From Asterella californica (taxonomy: Eukaryota; Streptophyta; Marchantiopsida; Marchantiales; Aytoniaceae): DNA of 64,000 bases. The stretch spans positions 16,276,001 to 16,340,000 of the forward strand of contig JAYKYS010000004.1 in the NCBI GenBank assembly GCA_036924285.1. The letters run 5' to 3'. Below the pieces are notes generated by a model that had not been told where the DNA came from, made no database searches, and worked only from the letters and a program-made list of their open reading frames with translations. A program made the translations under genes and the position numbers. Position 1 is the stretch's first letter; each line of letters opens with the position of its first letter. This document shows, piece by piece, positions 22,460-33,789 of the stretch.

Positions 22460-22960
22460 TAATCCTCACCGAAGTTCCTCACGACAAACTCACGATGCGC
22501 CACCTTTGGTCGACTGTAACATCGTATTTCGACCCAAGTGTTGAACGGAACTCTCGCTGAGAAGTTCAGATCCAACGGAGGATCCATACCACATCAGAGC
22601 AAGATGTAGACAGTAAGATCCCAAACAGCGTCGTACGTGACAATGGACAGAACGATAGGATCCGGAGTAGCCATCACCGCAGCCATAAACGACTCTCCCC
22701 AATGAGCTATCATAAATACTCGAAAGTGATCTCACGGCAAACAATGGATCTTAATGACGAATGGATGCGCAAGTGGAAGATCAGGAGCACGAAAAGGTTC
22801 TCCGTTCATGCCTACCACTCGCACTGCCGTCGCTTACTTCGTCCGATGATACTGATCACACTCCACTAGACTTGGATACTCTACACTCTATATCTCAAGC
22901 TCCGCATACCTCTCTTCTTATACATCAATCTCACATGTGACGACGAGAGTACTACTCTTA
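22460..22960 (-). pseudogene. unidentified coding-like stretch
   Basis: One minus-strand frame, with only about two stops, reads PFRAPDLPLAHPFVIKIHC, then AHWGESFMAAVMATPDPIVL and KVAHREFVVRNFGEDYYNQI. The composition looks protein-like and the frame is maintained for about 130 codons up to the LTR-like repeat at 22,401. I do not recognise the family; a part of a retroelement ORF upstream of its LTR is possible. Confidence 0.3.
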
Positions 22961-23049
22961 TCTCCACTCAGCGAAGAGTACACGGATCGTCCACGTGGAG
23001 CCTTATCTTTTGACACGATAAGGTCCCAGTGGCTCCTCAACACCAAACA

Positions 23050-23826
23050 CGTACGAAGGATATGTGGTGGTTTCACACCCTAGTCAATCCACAACACGAC
23101 AACGTGGTCCAGATACTCTACCAACTCCTAGAAGAACTTACACTTCTCAAAGTGTAACTTCAACCCATGAGCTCACAACCGCTCGAACACATCTCGTAAG
23201 TGTCACTTGTGCTCCTCCATAGTAGGACTATAGACTAAGATATCGTCAATGTAACATTTGACAAAATCCAATCCTGCTAGGATCCTGTCCATCACTCTTT
23301 GAAACTCAGCAGGGGCGTTCTTCAACCCAAATGATAAGAACCGTCACTGATACAAACAATCCTTGCCGTGAGAGTCAATTCTTCATAATGTTGTCTTGGA
23401 CTTATCTTCTTCTCTCACTGACAACTGATGATACCCTGCTCGAAGATCCAAAGTATTGAAGACCTTCACATGCCCCACTGCATCAAAGATCTCCTCAGAT
23501 GTCAGCATGACATACTTATCGGACTTCGTCTGCCGATTGATAGAATGATAGTCTCCACACATCCGTCTATCCGTGTAGTTGTCATACATATCCTTCTTTG
23601 CTGACATAACTGTGGTAGATGCATACTCTCCATGCGACATCTCCATCAACCCAGCCTCTAACAAGTCTTGAGTCCTACACTGGATCAAGGCTCTCTCCAT
23701 GTCACTATATCTGTAAGGACGTCGAAAGATTGACGTGTCATTAGCCAAGTCGATCCGTATACCATGTCCTTTCAAGGTACCCAAATCCTTCATACTGAAG
23801 GTAAAACAATTCCTGTAGCTCTTCAA
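23050..23826 (-). pseudogene. reverse transcriptase (fingers and palm) of the methyltransferase/PHD element
   Basis: The frame carries IFRRPYRYSDMERALI, the RT fingers motif DRRMCGDYHSINRQT, and FNTLDLRAGYHQL with the first catalytic Asp. Across a frameshift near 23,383 come LSFGLKNAPAEFQRVM and CYIDDILVYS, in which both Asp of the active site are intact. Stops are present near 23,200 and 23,150. The frame joins directly to the methyltransferase C-terminus upstream (23,935-24,480) with only a TAA and a TGA between, which argues for one polyprotein. It ends at 23,101 in an insertion. Confidence 0.88.
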
Positions 23827-23934
23827 GAATCTCTGAACTCTTCGTCTCTCCTCTCCTATAAGCTTGGGTCCAATATCTGGTTCTCAAGTATCTTCTGTCA
23901 TCATGCTCGAGGTAGAAGACGAAGTCATTGATTG

Positions 23935-24480
23935 TTATCTTGCAGCCTCTTGAGTAGTTTCTTTCTGCTCATCACCAACAACCTCCACCGCCACTGTGCG
24001 AATAACTCCTACAGTCATAGCTGCATGCTCCACACTCTCTCCTTTGACATCCCATGATGTCCAAGGATGACGAACTCTACACGCCTCGCCCCCAGTCTTT
24101 GTCTCCACCGACTCGATAGACAAAGAGCTCAGAAGTGTCCGAGCAGTAACACCCGTCGATCGCATCCGACGCTGCTCAGCCAATCCAAGGCTAACAATCC
24201 ATGTCAAGCAATTCAAGTCCATTGCTTGACCCAATACTTGACGACGTGAAGCCTTTGAAACCGAAGCTAATGCTGTCGTACCCGTAGCGAAACCTATCGC
24301 TCGCTCTCTCTCAATGACATTGGGCTCCACCAACTGCCGTAATTGAGCATCCCACACAAGCCCAGGTCCTCCATCTCTGTAAGCATGTGACGCGAAAAAG
24401 CTCACCAAAGTGAGTAACCCTATCATGAGCCGTCTCACTAGGTTCATCACTGTCATGGGTGATCTGTCGGTGACTCTCAC
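23935..24480 (-). pseudogene. C5 cytosine methyltransferase, C-terminal part (motifs IX-X)
   Basis: The 181-codon open frame reads RVTDRSPM..., TLVSFFASHAYRDGGPG, ERERAIGFATGTT and then SRRQVLGQAMDLNCLTWIV. The order (a conserved Thr/Ser-Arg target-recognition edge, an E-R...A-x-G-F block, then R-x-x-x-L-G-x-A-M...I-V) matches the C-terminal motifs of DNA cytosine-5 methyltransferases, where the G-(N/Q)-(A/S) motif X completes the SAM site. The missing N-terminal motifs lie on the plus strand just to the right (24,498-24,886). It is continuous, apart from two stops, with RT at 23,826. This fits a retroelement-encoded methyltransferase. The identification is by motif and by memory of similar plant retroelement proteins. 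Confidence 0.7.
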
Positions 24481-24519
24481 TACTTGAGATCGTCGTCCGA
24501 TCTCAAGTAGTGAGAGTCA
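24471..24519. repeat. 22-bp perfect inverted repeat at an inversion junction
   Basis: Positions 24,471-24,492 pair perfectly with 24,498-24,519 around a 5-nt loop. The arm encodes, on the minus strand, the RSQVVRVT part of the methyltransferase. The plus-strand arm is an out-of-place duplicate adjoining inverted methyltransferase sequence. Confidence 0.9.
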
Positions 24520-24886
24520 GGGTTTACATGATCCGTGATCTAAGATGTTCTGAGAGATGTTACGGATCTTACGACATCTCCTGATGCATCAGGGGGATTC
24601 TTCAGCGTACATCTTGGAGAACATCTCTTTGTTAAGTGATGCTCGTACACAGATGATGACGAGTGTACATCAAGTGCGGTCTTGGGTTGGACCGACAGTG
24701 TTGTTGGATGCAGCGAGAGTAGGATCTCGTGCACATCATCCAAGGTTGTGGTGGACGAACTTGTTACCGAGAGAGGTGCTTAAGTGCGCACACGATGGAA
24801 TGAGACGACCAACACACCTCACGGTTGATAGCATCTTTGATTTTCAGTCGATTTGGAACATCTTACTCAGAGTTAGGATGGTGTAG
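24498..24886 (+). pseudogene. C5 cytosine methyltransferase, middle part (motifs VI-VIII), inverted
   Basis: The plus frame reads GLHDP-stop-SKMF-stop-EMLRILRHL, then YILENISLL, then VGPTVLLDAARVGSRAHHPR and LWWTNLLP. ENI (24,617-24,625) is motif VI, whose Glu contacts the target cytosine. The D-A...V-x-S-x-A-H-x-x-R-x-x-W-x-N block is the DNMT3/DRM-like motif VIII neighbourhood. The two stops replace an Arg (CGA to TGA) and a Trp (TGG to TGA) position. The catalytic Pro-Cys motif IV is missing. The piece is in opposite orientation to the C-terminal part, with the junction at the 22-bp palindrome, so a short inversion is the simplest reading. Confidence 0.7.
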
Positions 24887-25261
24887 CCCATGAACTTCAT
24901 GGACTCCACATGTCAAATCAAATTGAATCCAAAGATGCTCCAAATTGACTGCAAATTGTCTTGTATGGCAATTTATGCATTCTGCACAAGACAACCTCAA
25001 AAAGGTTGATAAACAGGTTTGAGTCTGAAAAAAACATTTTGATCTTCAAAAACACAATCCAAAATTATAACCATTGTATTTTTCTCGTTTTTGATCATTT
25101 CTTTGCTTTTCTGTTGAACTGAGAGTAGACAAGAGTAGACTTGACACAGCACAATATCACATGAGTGTGCTCATAACCACACATTAATTCTTCTACCTTA
25201 ATACAGTTGATTGTTTGTTGACATCTACTTGTATTTCATGACTTTTCGGTTTGTGCTATGC

Positions 25262-25690
25262 TTTGTCACGTCAATTTAGCACCCCGGCTAGGTTGACTGA
25301 GTGCGGAGTGGCTAATCCCCGTAGGGTCGTTAGTGCCGTTAGGACGAGTTCTTTGGATGATCCACTAGGGGTATACTTTGCATGAAGAGCTTGGAGGCCT
25401 TAGTTCTTCAAGTTGAGCCTTCAAGCTCCTAGCTATGGTGGATAGTCTTGGTGAGTGCAATCTGGAGTCTCTGCAAGCACATAGTGGATTTGGCTCGACT
25501 TTAGTGTTGTTTAGTGTCCGTTGGCATGATGGAGTGAGTACGTAGCATTTATCACTTGTTTATACATATCTTTTATTGTGGTACACTTGTGTATGTGTAT
25601 GACATAGTCCATGTGTTATGTGTGTGTGTGGTGTACCTTTGACAGCGAAGTATGTTGTGTAACAATGTGTATGCGCATGACAACTTCTTC
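25262..25690 (+). repeat. LTR-like repeat, inverted copy of 8,740-9,240
   Basis: It shares, in reverse complement, the blocks GTTGACTGAGTGCGGAGTGGC, TTCAAGTTGAGCCTTCAAGC and the TGTGTATG-rich stretch with 8,740-9,240. It lies to the right of the inverted methyltransferase fragment in the same (plus) sense. The intervening 24,887-25,261 has no recognisable content. Confidence 0.65.
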
Positions 25691-26395
25691 TTTCATCAAT
25701 TGTGATAAAAATCACTTTTTCTTACAGCAAGTATGTTTGAGCATTATCTCCTATGATTCACTAAACACAAGTGATATGAATTATATCACCGCAAAGTCTT
25801 TATGTCCTTAATATCAACATCAGTTAAGATTCTTAAGATATGGAGTTGATTGTGGAAGGAGTTGTGATTTTTCTTCATATTTTGAGATCTAATGCAATAT
25901 TAAATATTGTTCATGAATGTTATCTTCAAAAAAGAAATTGATATTTCGAGGTAGAATCAATGTTTAATAATCTACACACAAGAGACATCTTTGATTGAAT
26001 TGTAGGGCATTGTAATAATAATTTTTCTACTTTTTGTTTCTCTCCTCAAGATTAGAGGAGTGAAGTACGTGTGCCTCTACATTCAAGAGGCGTAACATTT
26101 GGAGTTCATAAATTACTCTTCTCTTGATGATAATCGTGTTTTGAACTTTTTATGATGAACTTTCTTTATGTAAGATTAATTATATAATATTAAAATATCA
26201 ATATATAATTTTAAATATCTATTGATAGTTAATAGTTGACTTATCAAAAATTAAAATTTCTTGACACTAATAAAGTTATATTGTTGGTCGTCAAATTTGC
26301 GGTCTTATCATGTACGTAGAACATTATACCTCAAACTACGTTAATTTTAGTTTTTGGAAAATTGATATAAGTATTTCAAACTATTTTCATGTTAT
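25691..26395. other. AT-rich DNA, nothing recognised
   Basis: Short ORFs only; no repeat or RNA gene was seen. Confidence 0.5.
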
Positions 26396-28244
26396 CGCGT
26401 CGGATATCGCGTGAAGGATGTCCAGGAAAACGCGAGGCTCATGGTTGTGGAGATGTTGTGTGCTGAACAGAGACAAGACAGAGAAAAACAACCACGAAAA
26501 CGAATGCTGCAATATATACCAACTCCAAATGTATGTACATTGCCGGTTCTTTCTTCCTAAAAACACAAAACTGAGAAATAGACCAGAGCTTCAAAGTCCC
26601 TAAAACGAACCCCTGAATCTCAATCCTGATCCAAAACCACCGAAGCGTAGCTCAAAGCAAGAGAAACTTCTCTTTGCTAACAAACAGAGCTGCACCAGTA
26701 TCACACGATTGAAACCCAAGTCCAAACCACATCCATGTACAAGCTCTTAGCCAAAGCTAGCTACCGCAAGCTGTATATAGCCAACTAGATCTCTAACGAA
26801 CTCAAAAGGGCAAAACCCATAGCAAAGAAACCGAAAAAGACCTATCTGAGAACTTTATTCTTTCGCCAAACGGTTTTCAGATGTCAATAGGTTCTTCTTC
26901 CCTGACTCCGTTGACCTCAAGAATTATCAGATCCGACTCCCGACAGCCGAGATATCATCGGTTTTTGGTCGCATGTGAACGAACCTTCAAAAACTCCTCC
27001 TTACGGCTTAAAACCGCACACACCACTCAAACGAATCGCTTGATCTTATATCTGTCTTCTCTGGCAGGTAGATCTAGCTATCATGAACCTAACGAGACTC
27101 CAAACAAGCCGTTTGGAGTTCCCCTTGCAAAACCACGCAAGAAATTTGATCACATGTTGTCAAAAACTGACGTCAATGGACTCCCTGCGGCTCAAACTCG
27201 CTCACCTCACCCAAACTAACAATCCAATCTACACATGGTCTTCTCCTATGCGTAGATGAGGACTCCTTGATCGCATAGGCACCAAGAAAGAAGAGCTTAG
27301 CTTCCCGATCGCGAAGAACAACCCAATCTCATATCGCAGGCGAACAAAAATTTGATGTAAACGCTTCCCTACTAGTCAATTTCACTCAAAACTCCCAAAC
27401 CGTCCGATGAAACTTCGTATCGTCTTCAATTTCCTGAAGAACTCGTTGTTTTGATCTCGATGGATCCAAGGACAGCAAGTTTGGACTCCGGAACGGTCCG
27501 AACGGTCCAACTCTCCTTCACAGGTCACTGAAGCTCTCCAAATTTTCTTCATGCGTCTCAATTTCTCCCAGTACACACTCCTCGATCCGTCTCTTCACAA
27601 ACCGTCTTATTCAGTGCGTAGCCTGCACAGATCTGAACCCAACAATGCCTTGCGCGCTTGCATTGGACCTCCAAATCTCCCGAACCGTCCACCGACAGAT
27701 CGTAAGTACAAGCTAACCCCTTAAGCAATCCCCTTACATCAGTCTCCGTACGTACAAGCTTTCTCCAATATTGAGGAAGCAGGCCCCTTGCGTCCTTAGT
27801 ATAAGGCTTGGAGCCGCAAATATCCGGTCAACAAATACACTAAGGCCTAGCTTGATTTATTCATTTTTTGAGTATCGTAACTTCTCCACTAGGCGTCCAA
27901 ATGAAGTAGACAAAGTGTCTATGGAAAGCTGACAATGAGCTCTACCCAGTGATGCGATGAAAGTGAAGATCCGAAGTCGTCCCAAAAGCCCGTAAGCTGG
28001 AGTCTAGCTTGTTTTACTCATCTTTCGAATCTCGTAACTTCTCCACTAGGCGTCCAGCTGAAGTAGACGAAGTGCCCATGGAAAGCTGACAACGAGCTCT
28101 ACCCATCGATGTAATGAAAATGAAGATCCGAAGTTGTGCCAAAAGCTTGTAAGATGGGGCCTAGCTTGTTTTACCCTTGAGTGTCTTTGGAGCGATAATT
28201 GTCAAAATTTGATTTTCATGTAGGAGCCGGTCCACGACACAACA
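26396..28244 (-). repeat. long LTR-like repeat, copy 2
   Basis: It is colinear with 20,391-22,401 from the AGGATGTCCAGGAAAACGC block to the TAGGAGCCGGTCCACGACAC end, with fewer 157-bp units. The ends abut AT-rich unrelated DNA on both sides (before 26,396 and after 28,244), consistent with a solo LTR. No coding sequence adjoins it. Confidence 0.75.
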
Positions 28245-31200
28245 ACGTGAACTCAGAAATTCATGAAATTATAAAATGTAACACTTTTCGATCCTCCATG
28301 TCGTGTAAAGTTTATTGACCTCAAAACAAGAACCCATTAGCGAGTACATGGTTGTTGTTATCGGTTGTTTACTATGCATATCAAGTATGTCATTTTGTAT
28401 ATACGTCGGTATCTAAACAACGGATTAGTCTAATAGAAATCAAACTTTAATCTATAGAATAACATTGTCATGCAAATTTTATATGTCAATTATTATAATT
28501 ATTATTAAGTATTATAATTAGTAATAAACTACTTATGGATGTTGATCATTATAATTACACATAGTTATCGACATCGATAATTATTTGCGGATATTCAGAG
28601 CTCCAAAACTATATCTTGTGAATCAAGAGGTAAAATCTAGATTATTTTGTACTAAACTTTTTATATCATTTCAAACGAAATGACCCATTATTTAATTCAT
28701 TGACTGAATATGTAATAAACCCTCTCCAATTATTATATTTCATATTAGAAATTACAAAATCTATAAGTAATTCTATGATTAGATGTTATATAAAATATAT
28801 ATAGAAATAGAAATAGATGGATACTATAAATTAAAATGTATGTATGTATTTATTTAAGGAACTTACTTAAGATTTAAGAAGATTGCACGTGTATTCATTT
28901 TGAGTCCACTAACAGTTGTTACACTTCTATATTTTTGTAATGTGTTGGTTCTGTTGTGTTTGCAACCTTACATCCAAGTTACCTCCAATGGTATCCACAT
29001 GCTTACTCTTTCCACTACATGATAACGACAAGTGGATGCACTTCATATAAGTCAAGAGTCATGTTGTTTGTCACCTTTTCTTTGAGATCTCTATTTTTGT
29101 AAAAGAGAATGTGGGTTAGTACTTGAGAAGTCGAGGACTTGGCCTAGCACGAGAGCAAAATGGATGAAAGAGACAACTATACTTGTCAAGGTGGAAATAA
29201 TTCCGATTAAGAAGAAGAAAGTAGTCAAAGGTGGGATCTGCTTTGTAGCTATTGGTGAGTGATGTTGGTTGTTTACAACCTAGAGGACAACTTCATGTGG
29301 TTAAAGATTAATGGATACGATCAATGTTGAAAAATAGATCATGGTTCATGGACTTTACGGTTCTTAAGAAAACTAAGGTATATATTTGTTCGAAAGGATT
29401 AGTTTATTTATCAAATGAACTAGCAGTAAATACTAAAGTGAAGAGCCATATCAAGCTCTGAAAGGACAGAATGTCATCTTATGCCACGAGGTCAGTTCAG
29501 GAGTGCGCATAACACTTGGGCGGTAGATGAGTTGGTATAACTTTATCGAGAGAATATAGATCTAAGACAACAACTTATAAGATTGAGGAGTATTGATTTA
29601 TTTGGAGCCAACCAAATTTGTCTCTACTTCTGGAGCTCGGGGGTTTTGGTTAGAAACACGTAGAAAGAAAATCAATAAAACTATAATAGTATATTTTTAA
29701 TTTTTAAATGAATTTTAAAGTTAAACTATAGTATTTTATATCAACAAATATTTTTTGGATAATATATTTTTATTTGTAAAATATAATATTTAAATTATTG
29801 TGTTTATAAATAAAATAGAGATATTAAAATACTTGTTGACTCACACATGTTATCAACAAAATGCAAAGAGTTGTCCCCCGAGTTCTAGAGTATTGAAGTA
29901 AGAAGATGGAGTACATGTTGGAGCGTCTACAGCAAGACACTCAAGTATTGGTGAACTTGCCTTCTTCTATTCAGGAGGGAAAAACAATCAATGAGCCACA
30001 AGAGGAGAGCAGATTAGAAGTCACAGAGACCTCATTTAGTTGGTGGATGTCTTGTTGGCACTTAGTGAATAGTATTAGTAAATAGGATATGAGTAGAATA
30101 AACATGTGTAGTTACACATGTTATGGTTAGTACATGGATGGATCTCATCGTTGTTTAACCTTTGGGATATGATGCGGATGACTAAGACCTCATGTTAACT
30201 AGTACTACTTAAGTAGACTTCCACCTCCTACTATTTCATATTAAGATTATGATAGGTTTGCAAGATAGAGCTAAGGACCTAGTAGACTAGAGATTAGACA
30301 AGTGGGTTGAGATTCATGCACCCATTCGGAGGAACTCCTCTTGATTGTTCAGTTCTTCTTTTAATCTCACAAACGTATCATGTGAGGAGCACACTTTATG
30401 TTACTTCTTTCTTCTGAACTTCTGGGATTTTTCTTTCAGTGGGAAGGCTTACCTATGCACAAAGTGGGATAACTCGACATAATCTAGACCTACATTATGT
30501 GTCTTTGTGAGGTGAGAGTACTTAGTGTAGATACAACTTCTTGTGATTGAAGTGATGACAAGAAAAACTCACGATGAGCTGACCACCAATGCTTAGAAGG
30601 ACCTAAGTAGCAGTGAAAAAATACTTTATTGAGTAAACATGCTCACAATCTGAACTATGAGAGGAGAATTTATCTTTTGGCAATCCCTCTTGGAAGTATA
30701 ACTCTGAAAATCTTCGAATGAAGAAGTAATCTTTTGAAATCTTTTGGAAAATATAAGATAAATCTTAAGACCTTATATAGAATTATAGCTTAGGAGTGAG
30801 AGTTTAGCTTGGATTTGGTGGTGTCTTTGCCCGTTGTTGTTGCAACAATATATGGTTTCGGGAGAAAATCTGAGAGATGTGGAACATTGTTGAGAAGAAG
30901 GACTTGTGCTATGAGAAAGGACAAACCTTATGGCAGTCATTAGTTTGGCTCCGAGTTAGTCTATGCACATCGTCTAGGTCACCTAAGATGAATGATGAAT
31001 CTAACGACACGCAATGATACAAAGATTACAATATGACTGAAATCCACTATTTAATTCCTCTTATCTGAACACATAAATATAAACGTTGAAATCATCAAGA
31101 TTTTTCACATGAACCGTGAACCTTATACAGCTCCTAACTAAGTGAAGGAGATTTTTCCTCTTTGTTTCTTGAAGAAGTATCTCCTCCTACATATACTCTC

Positions 31201-31660
31201 AACTAAGTTGAAAAAACCATACTTCCTAGAAATCTTCTCTAAGAGAGAAAAAGCTTTCCTTTTCTCCGTACACTATGAACTCATTTGAGAGAATTGAACT
31301 TCATTCTTATGTGTGCAAGATACCACTAGAACTATAACCTCTCGTTTCAACATGAAGATAGAATGCACATTCGATGACACTCTTGTCTGATTTTTTCGCT
31401 CTCCACCTTTTGGATAGTACACCAGCTTGCGCTCCACACTATGTCGTCTGCACTCCTCCTCCCCAAAGATTGTTCTCATTCTTGTCTTGTCTTCTCCTTA
31501 AACTTACTAAAGTCCTATTGCCAAAATTCCTTATATCCATCATCTTCTACCGACTCCTTTAACTAGTTTACTCAATGCATCCTAATGGGCTAAACTGCCG
31601 AGGAAAATCTCTCTAAAATATCTAAACTGTAAACACATGGATACGCTTAGCACCTATCCT
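28245..31660. other. AT-rich DNA, no gene recognised
   Basis: Scanning both strands shows no ORF with protein-like composition, no tRNA pattern and no obvious long repeat. The two 60-70 codon ORFs around 31.3-31.5 kb overlap on opposite strands and look accidental. Confidence 0.5.
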
Positions 31661-31758
31661 TTTCACTACATATTATGATTATTATTTAGATACAACAAAG
31701 CTTTACTATTTTTCACTACATATTATGATAACTACTTAGATACAACAAAGCTTTAATA
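31661..31758. repeat. 50-bp tandem duplication
   Basis: TTTCACTACATATTATGAT begins at 31,661 and again at 31,711, and each copy ends in ACAACAAAGCTTTA. Few differences separate the copies. Confidence 0.8.
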
Positions 31759-31924
31759 TCGACGACTTCTGTACTTGATAGATTTATTAAGCTACTTTGA
31801 GTCCAAACTTTCATAGATTGTAGTACACCTCATAAGCTTCATATAGAAACAAAAATCATTTTCAAATGCTAGTTGATGAGATATACCCTTTCAGATGTCA
31901 TATATGTTCTTAAACACTTTCTAC

Positions 31925-32125
31925 ACAAGGGACTCCGTACACAAGAGATACCATGTCAGCACAGGGGACTCCTCACAGGATGGATGTCTCGTCAACCGAG
32001 TTCATATCACAAGAATGCCAAGTAAACATCAAAGAACTCTTCTCACAAAAGATGTCATGTCAGCACAAAACACTCCTCACGCAAGGGACGTCTCGTCACC
32101 ACCGGGGACTCTTCACATAGAGAAT
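31925..32125. repeat. degenerate minisatellite, about 36-bp unit
   Basis: Units of the form GGACTCCTCACAC followed by AAGGGATGTCATGTCAGCA repeat about five times with much divergence. Further units occur at 32,705-32,800. The block is followed by CTAACTTC-type DNA that also follows the second array. Confidence 0.6.
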
Positions 32126-32149
32126 ACCCTTAAAGATAAATTATACTCC

Positions 32150-32260
32150 GCTAACTTCCGAAAGTCACAACTCAGAATGATCCATCTTGGACTCGTTGGA
32201 AAGCTTATCTTAAGCTCTACTTCTTTGTGAGCTTTGCATCTGGAGTTCATCACGCATAAT
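32150..32260. repeat. LTR-like module, recurs at 33,790-33,905
   Basis: Both stretches contain a GGCTCGTT (or GACTCGTT) block, then GAAAGCTTATCT, GAGCTCTA (or AAGCTCTA) and a later GAACTCCTCAC or GAGTTCATCAC block in the same order and spacing. This is probably the remnant of a shared LTR. Confidence 0.5.
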
Positions 32261-32464
32261 CAACAACAAACTCGTCAATAACTCCCTTGTACAAATAATT
32301 CAAATATTTGAAATGTAAATACAGACTCAAATATTTATGTTTTCCATGATCGTATTATTCATCAAAAGCTTCATGCAGAAAATCACTCCAAACAAATAGC
32401 TAGTGGTTGAGATTTAACCTTCCAAAAATTATAGGTGTTTGTAGACATCTTCTACACTATAGAT

Positions 32465-32580
32465 TGTAGGCTAAATCACTTGGGACACCGAAGATCGATG
32501 TCCCAAGTGGTTTAGCCTACAGTCCTCTAAGAGAAGGTCGTGGGTTCAATCTCTTACCAGTACGGTTGGAGGTGCATGCG
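32465..32580 (+). repeat. tRNA-like sequence, candidate SINE head
   Basis: TGTCCCAAGTGGTTTAGCC (32,499-32,517) resembles a tRNA A box of the Leu/Ser type. GGTTCAATCTC about 40 bp downstream resembles a B box. The spacing fits an internal RNA polymerase III promoter. The 23 bases 32,465-32,487 are an inverted copy of 32,499-32,521 (one mismatch), making a strong hairpin over the A box. No intact cloverleaf is formed, so this is not a working tRNA. No target duplication was identified. Confidence 0.4.
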
Positions 32581-32704
32581 CTACAAACTGTTAACGAAGC
32601 TTACGGTCCGAGCCCCACTGTGGTGGACTCACATGGACAGTCCCATGGTCCGCGAAGACCCCAAGGGACATGTAATACCATTAGTGTTCTATTTATAGAT
32701 TTCA

Positions 32705-32800
32705 CACACATAAGATGCCGTGCCAGCACAAAGGACTGCAGAGATCTCATGTCAGCACCAGATACTCCTCCAATAGGTGTGTCATCTCAGCACTGGAGAC
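32705..32800. repeat. second cluster of the approximately 36-bp minisatellite
   Basis: Motifs CATGTCAGCACCAG and GTCATCTCAGCACTGGAGAC match the array at 31,925-32,125. Confidence 0.5.
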
Positions 32801-32849
32801 ATCTTGAAAGAAAGTTATATCCTACTAACTTCTACACTCCTTACGACAT

Positions 32850-33789
32850 TTAGTGTTATATCGGAAATAGTGTTACCAACACTAATTTGGATTTTTTGCT
32901 GATTCGGAGTCCAATAACATTATTTATGTTAATGTCCAATCTGAAGACTGAAATCAGATTCTGAAGATATGTACATAACTGTAAACATTACCGTAACATA
33001 TCTTCTTGTCCTTGTAGCTGTATGATGTGTGTTCTAGAACTAAACAAGCGTTTCTGAAGTTGATGGTGGAAACTTTCAACATTAAGTTCTAAACAGAACT
33101 TTATATAAATATTCATACAGTTTTTTCAAAGAAATCCTTGTCATAACGCTATGGATCGTAAAAGATACGTATTTGTACTTATGAGCATTCAACAGATAAA
33201 CAAATTTCAATGCATCCATAACTAACAACAACCACTACTTTCGGATGAAACACATTTCTATCTTATTGTATTATTCAGTAACAACAATGTGGATAACGTT
33301 CTTTTCGATGACAGGAGTTTATTTTAACGAGAGTAAAAAACATTCTATCTATATCAAAAGAGTGTGACACACATTGTTCGATGAAGAAATATAAAACATC
33401 TTCAGCTTAAGCAACAAACCAAAGCGGTGAACCATTTATTCCGACTTATATTATAATTGACGATTAACATGTAAACGATGAATGAAGAAGAAAATAGAGT
33501 AAGTTGAATATCTGACAATCATCAGTCAAAAGCGTATTATTTCACTCTATTAAAAAAATTACTTCTGGCTCTCTATCAAATGAATACAGAGTCGGTTTTA
33601 TCGGTATCAAATATTATTTTTTAGTCGGTTGAGTTGAAATAACATAAATAAGTGTTACAACATTTAATTCATGTACATTAATATTAGTATTAGTAAGAAT
33701 TACTGTTAGTGATATTCTTTCAAGAGTCCCCAATTTTGTTGAATGCAACTGGAATAGTGTTACTCACACTAAATGTTGTAAGGAGCGTA
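32850..33789. other. AT-rich DNA, nothing recognised
   Basis: No ORF or repeat of note, apart from scattered AGTGTTAC motifs near both ends. Confidence 0.45.

Larger units (their letters stand above)
18770..23101. mobile_element. LTR-rich insertion splitting the RT gene
   Basis: RT sequence on the minus strand stops at about 23,101, where the motif CACGACAACG occurs, and resumes near 18,770. The intervening DNA holds a 176-bp tandem duplication (19,223-19,574), a long LTR-like repeat (20,391-22,401) and an unassigned coding-like stretch (22,460-22,960). No single terminal repeat encloses it all, so it may be several nested insertions. Confidence 0.55.

Noticed and set aside
8571..24906. Identical CCCATGAACTTCAT at 8,578 and 24,888
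   Set aside because: Only 14 bases match and the flanks are unrelated; likely chance.
32499..32580. Functional tRNA gene
   Set aside because: No acceptor or anticodon stem can be formed; only A- and B-box-like strings are present.
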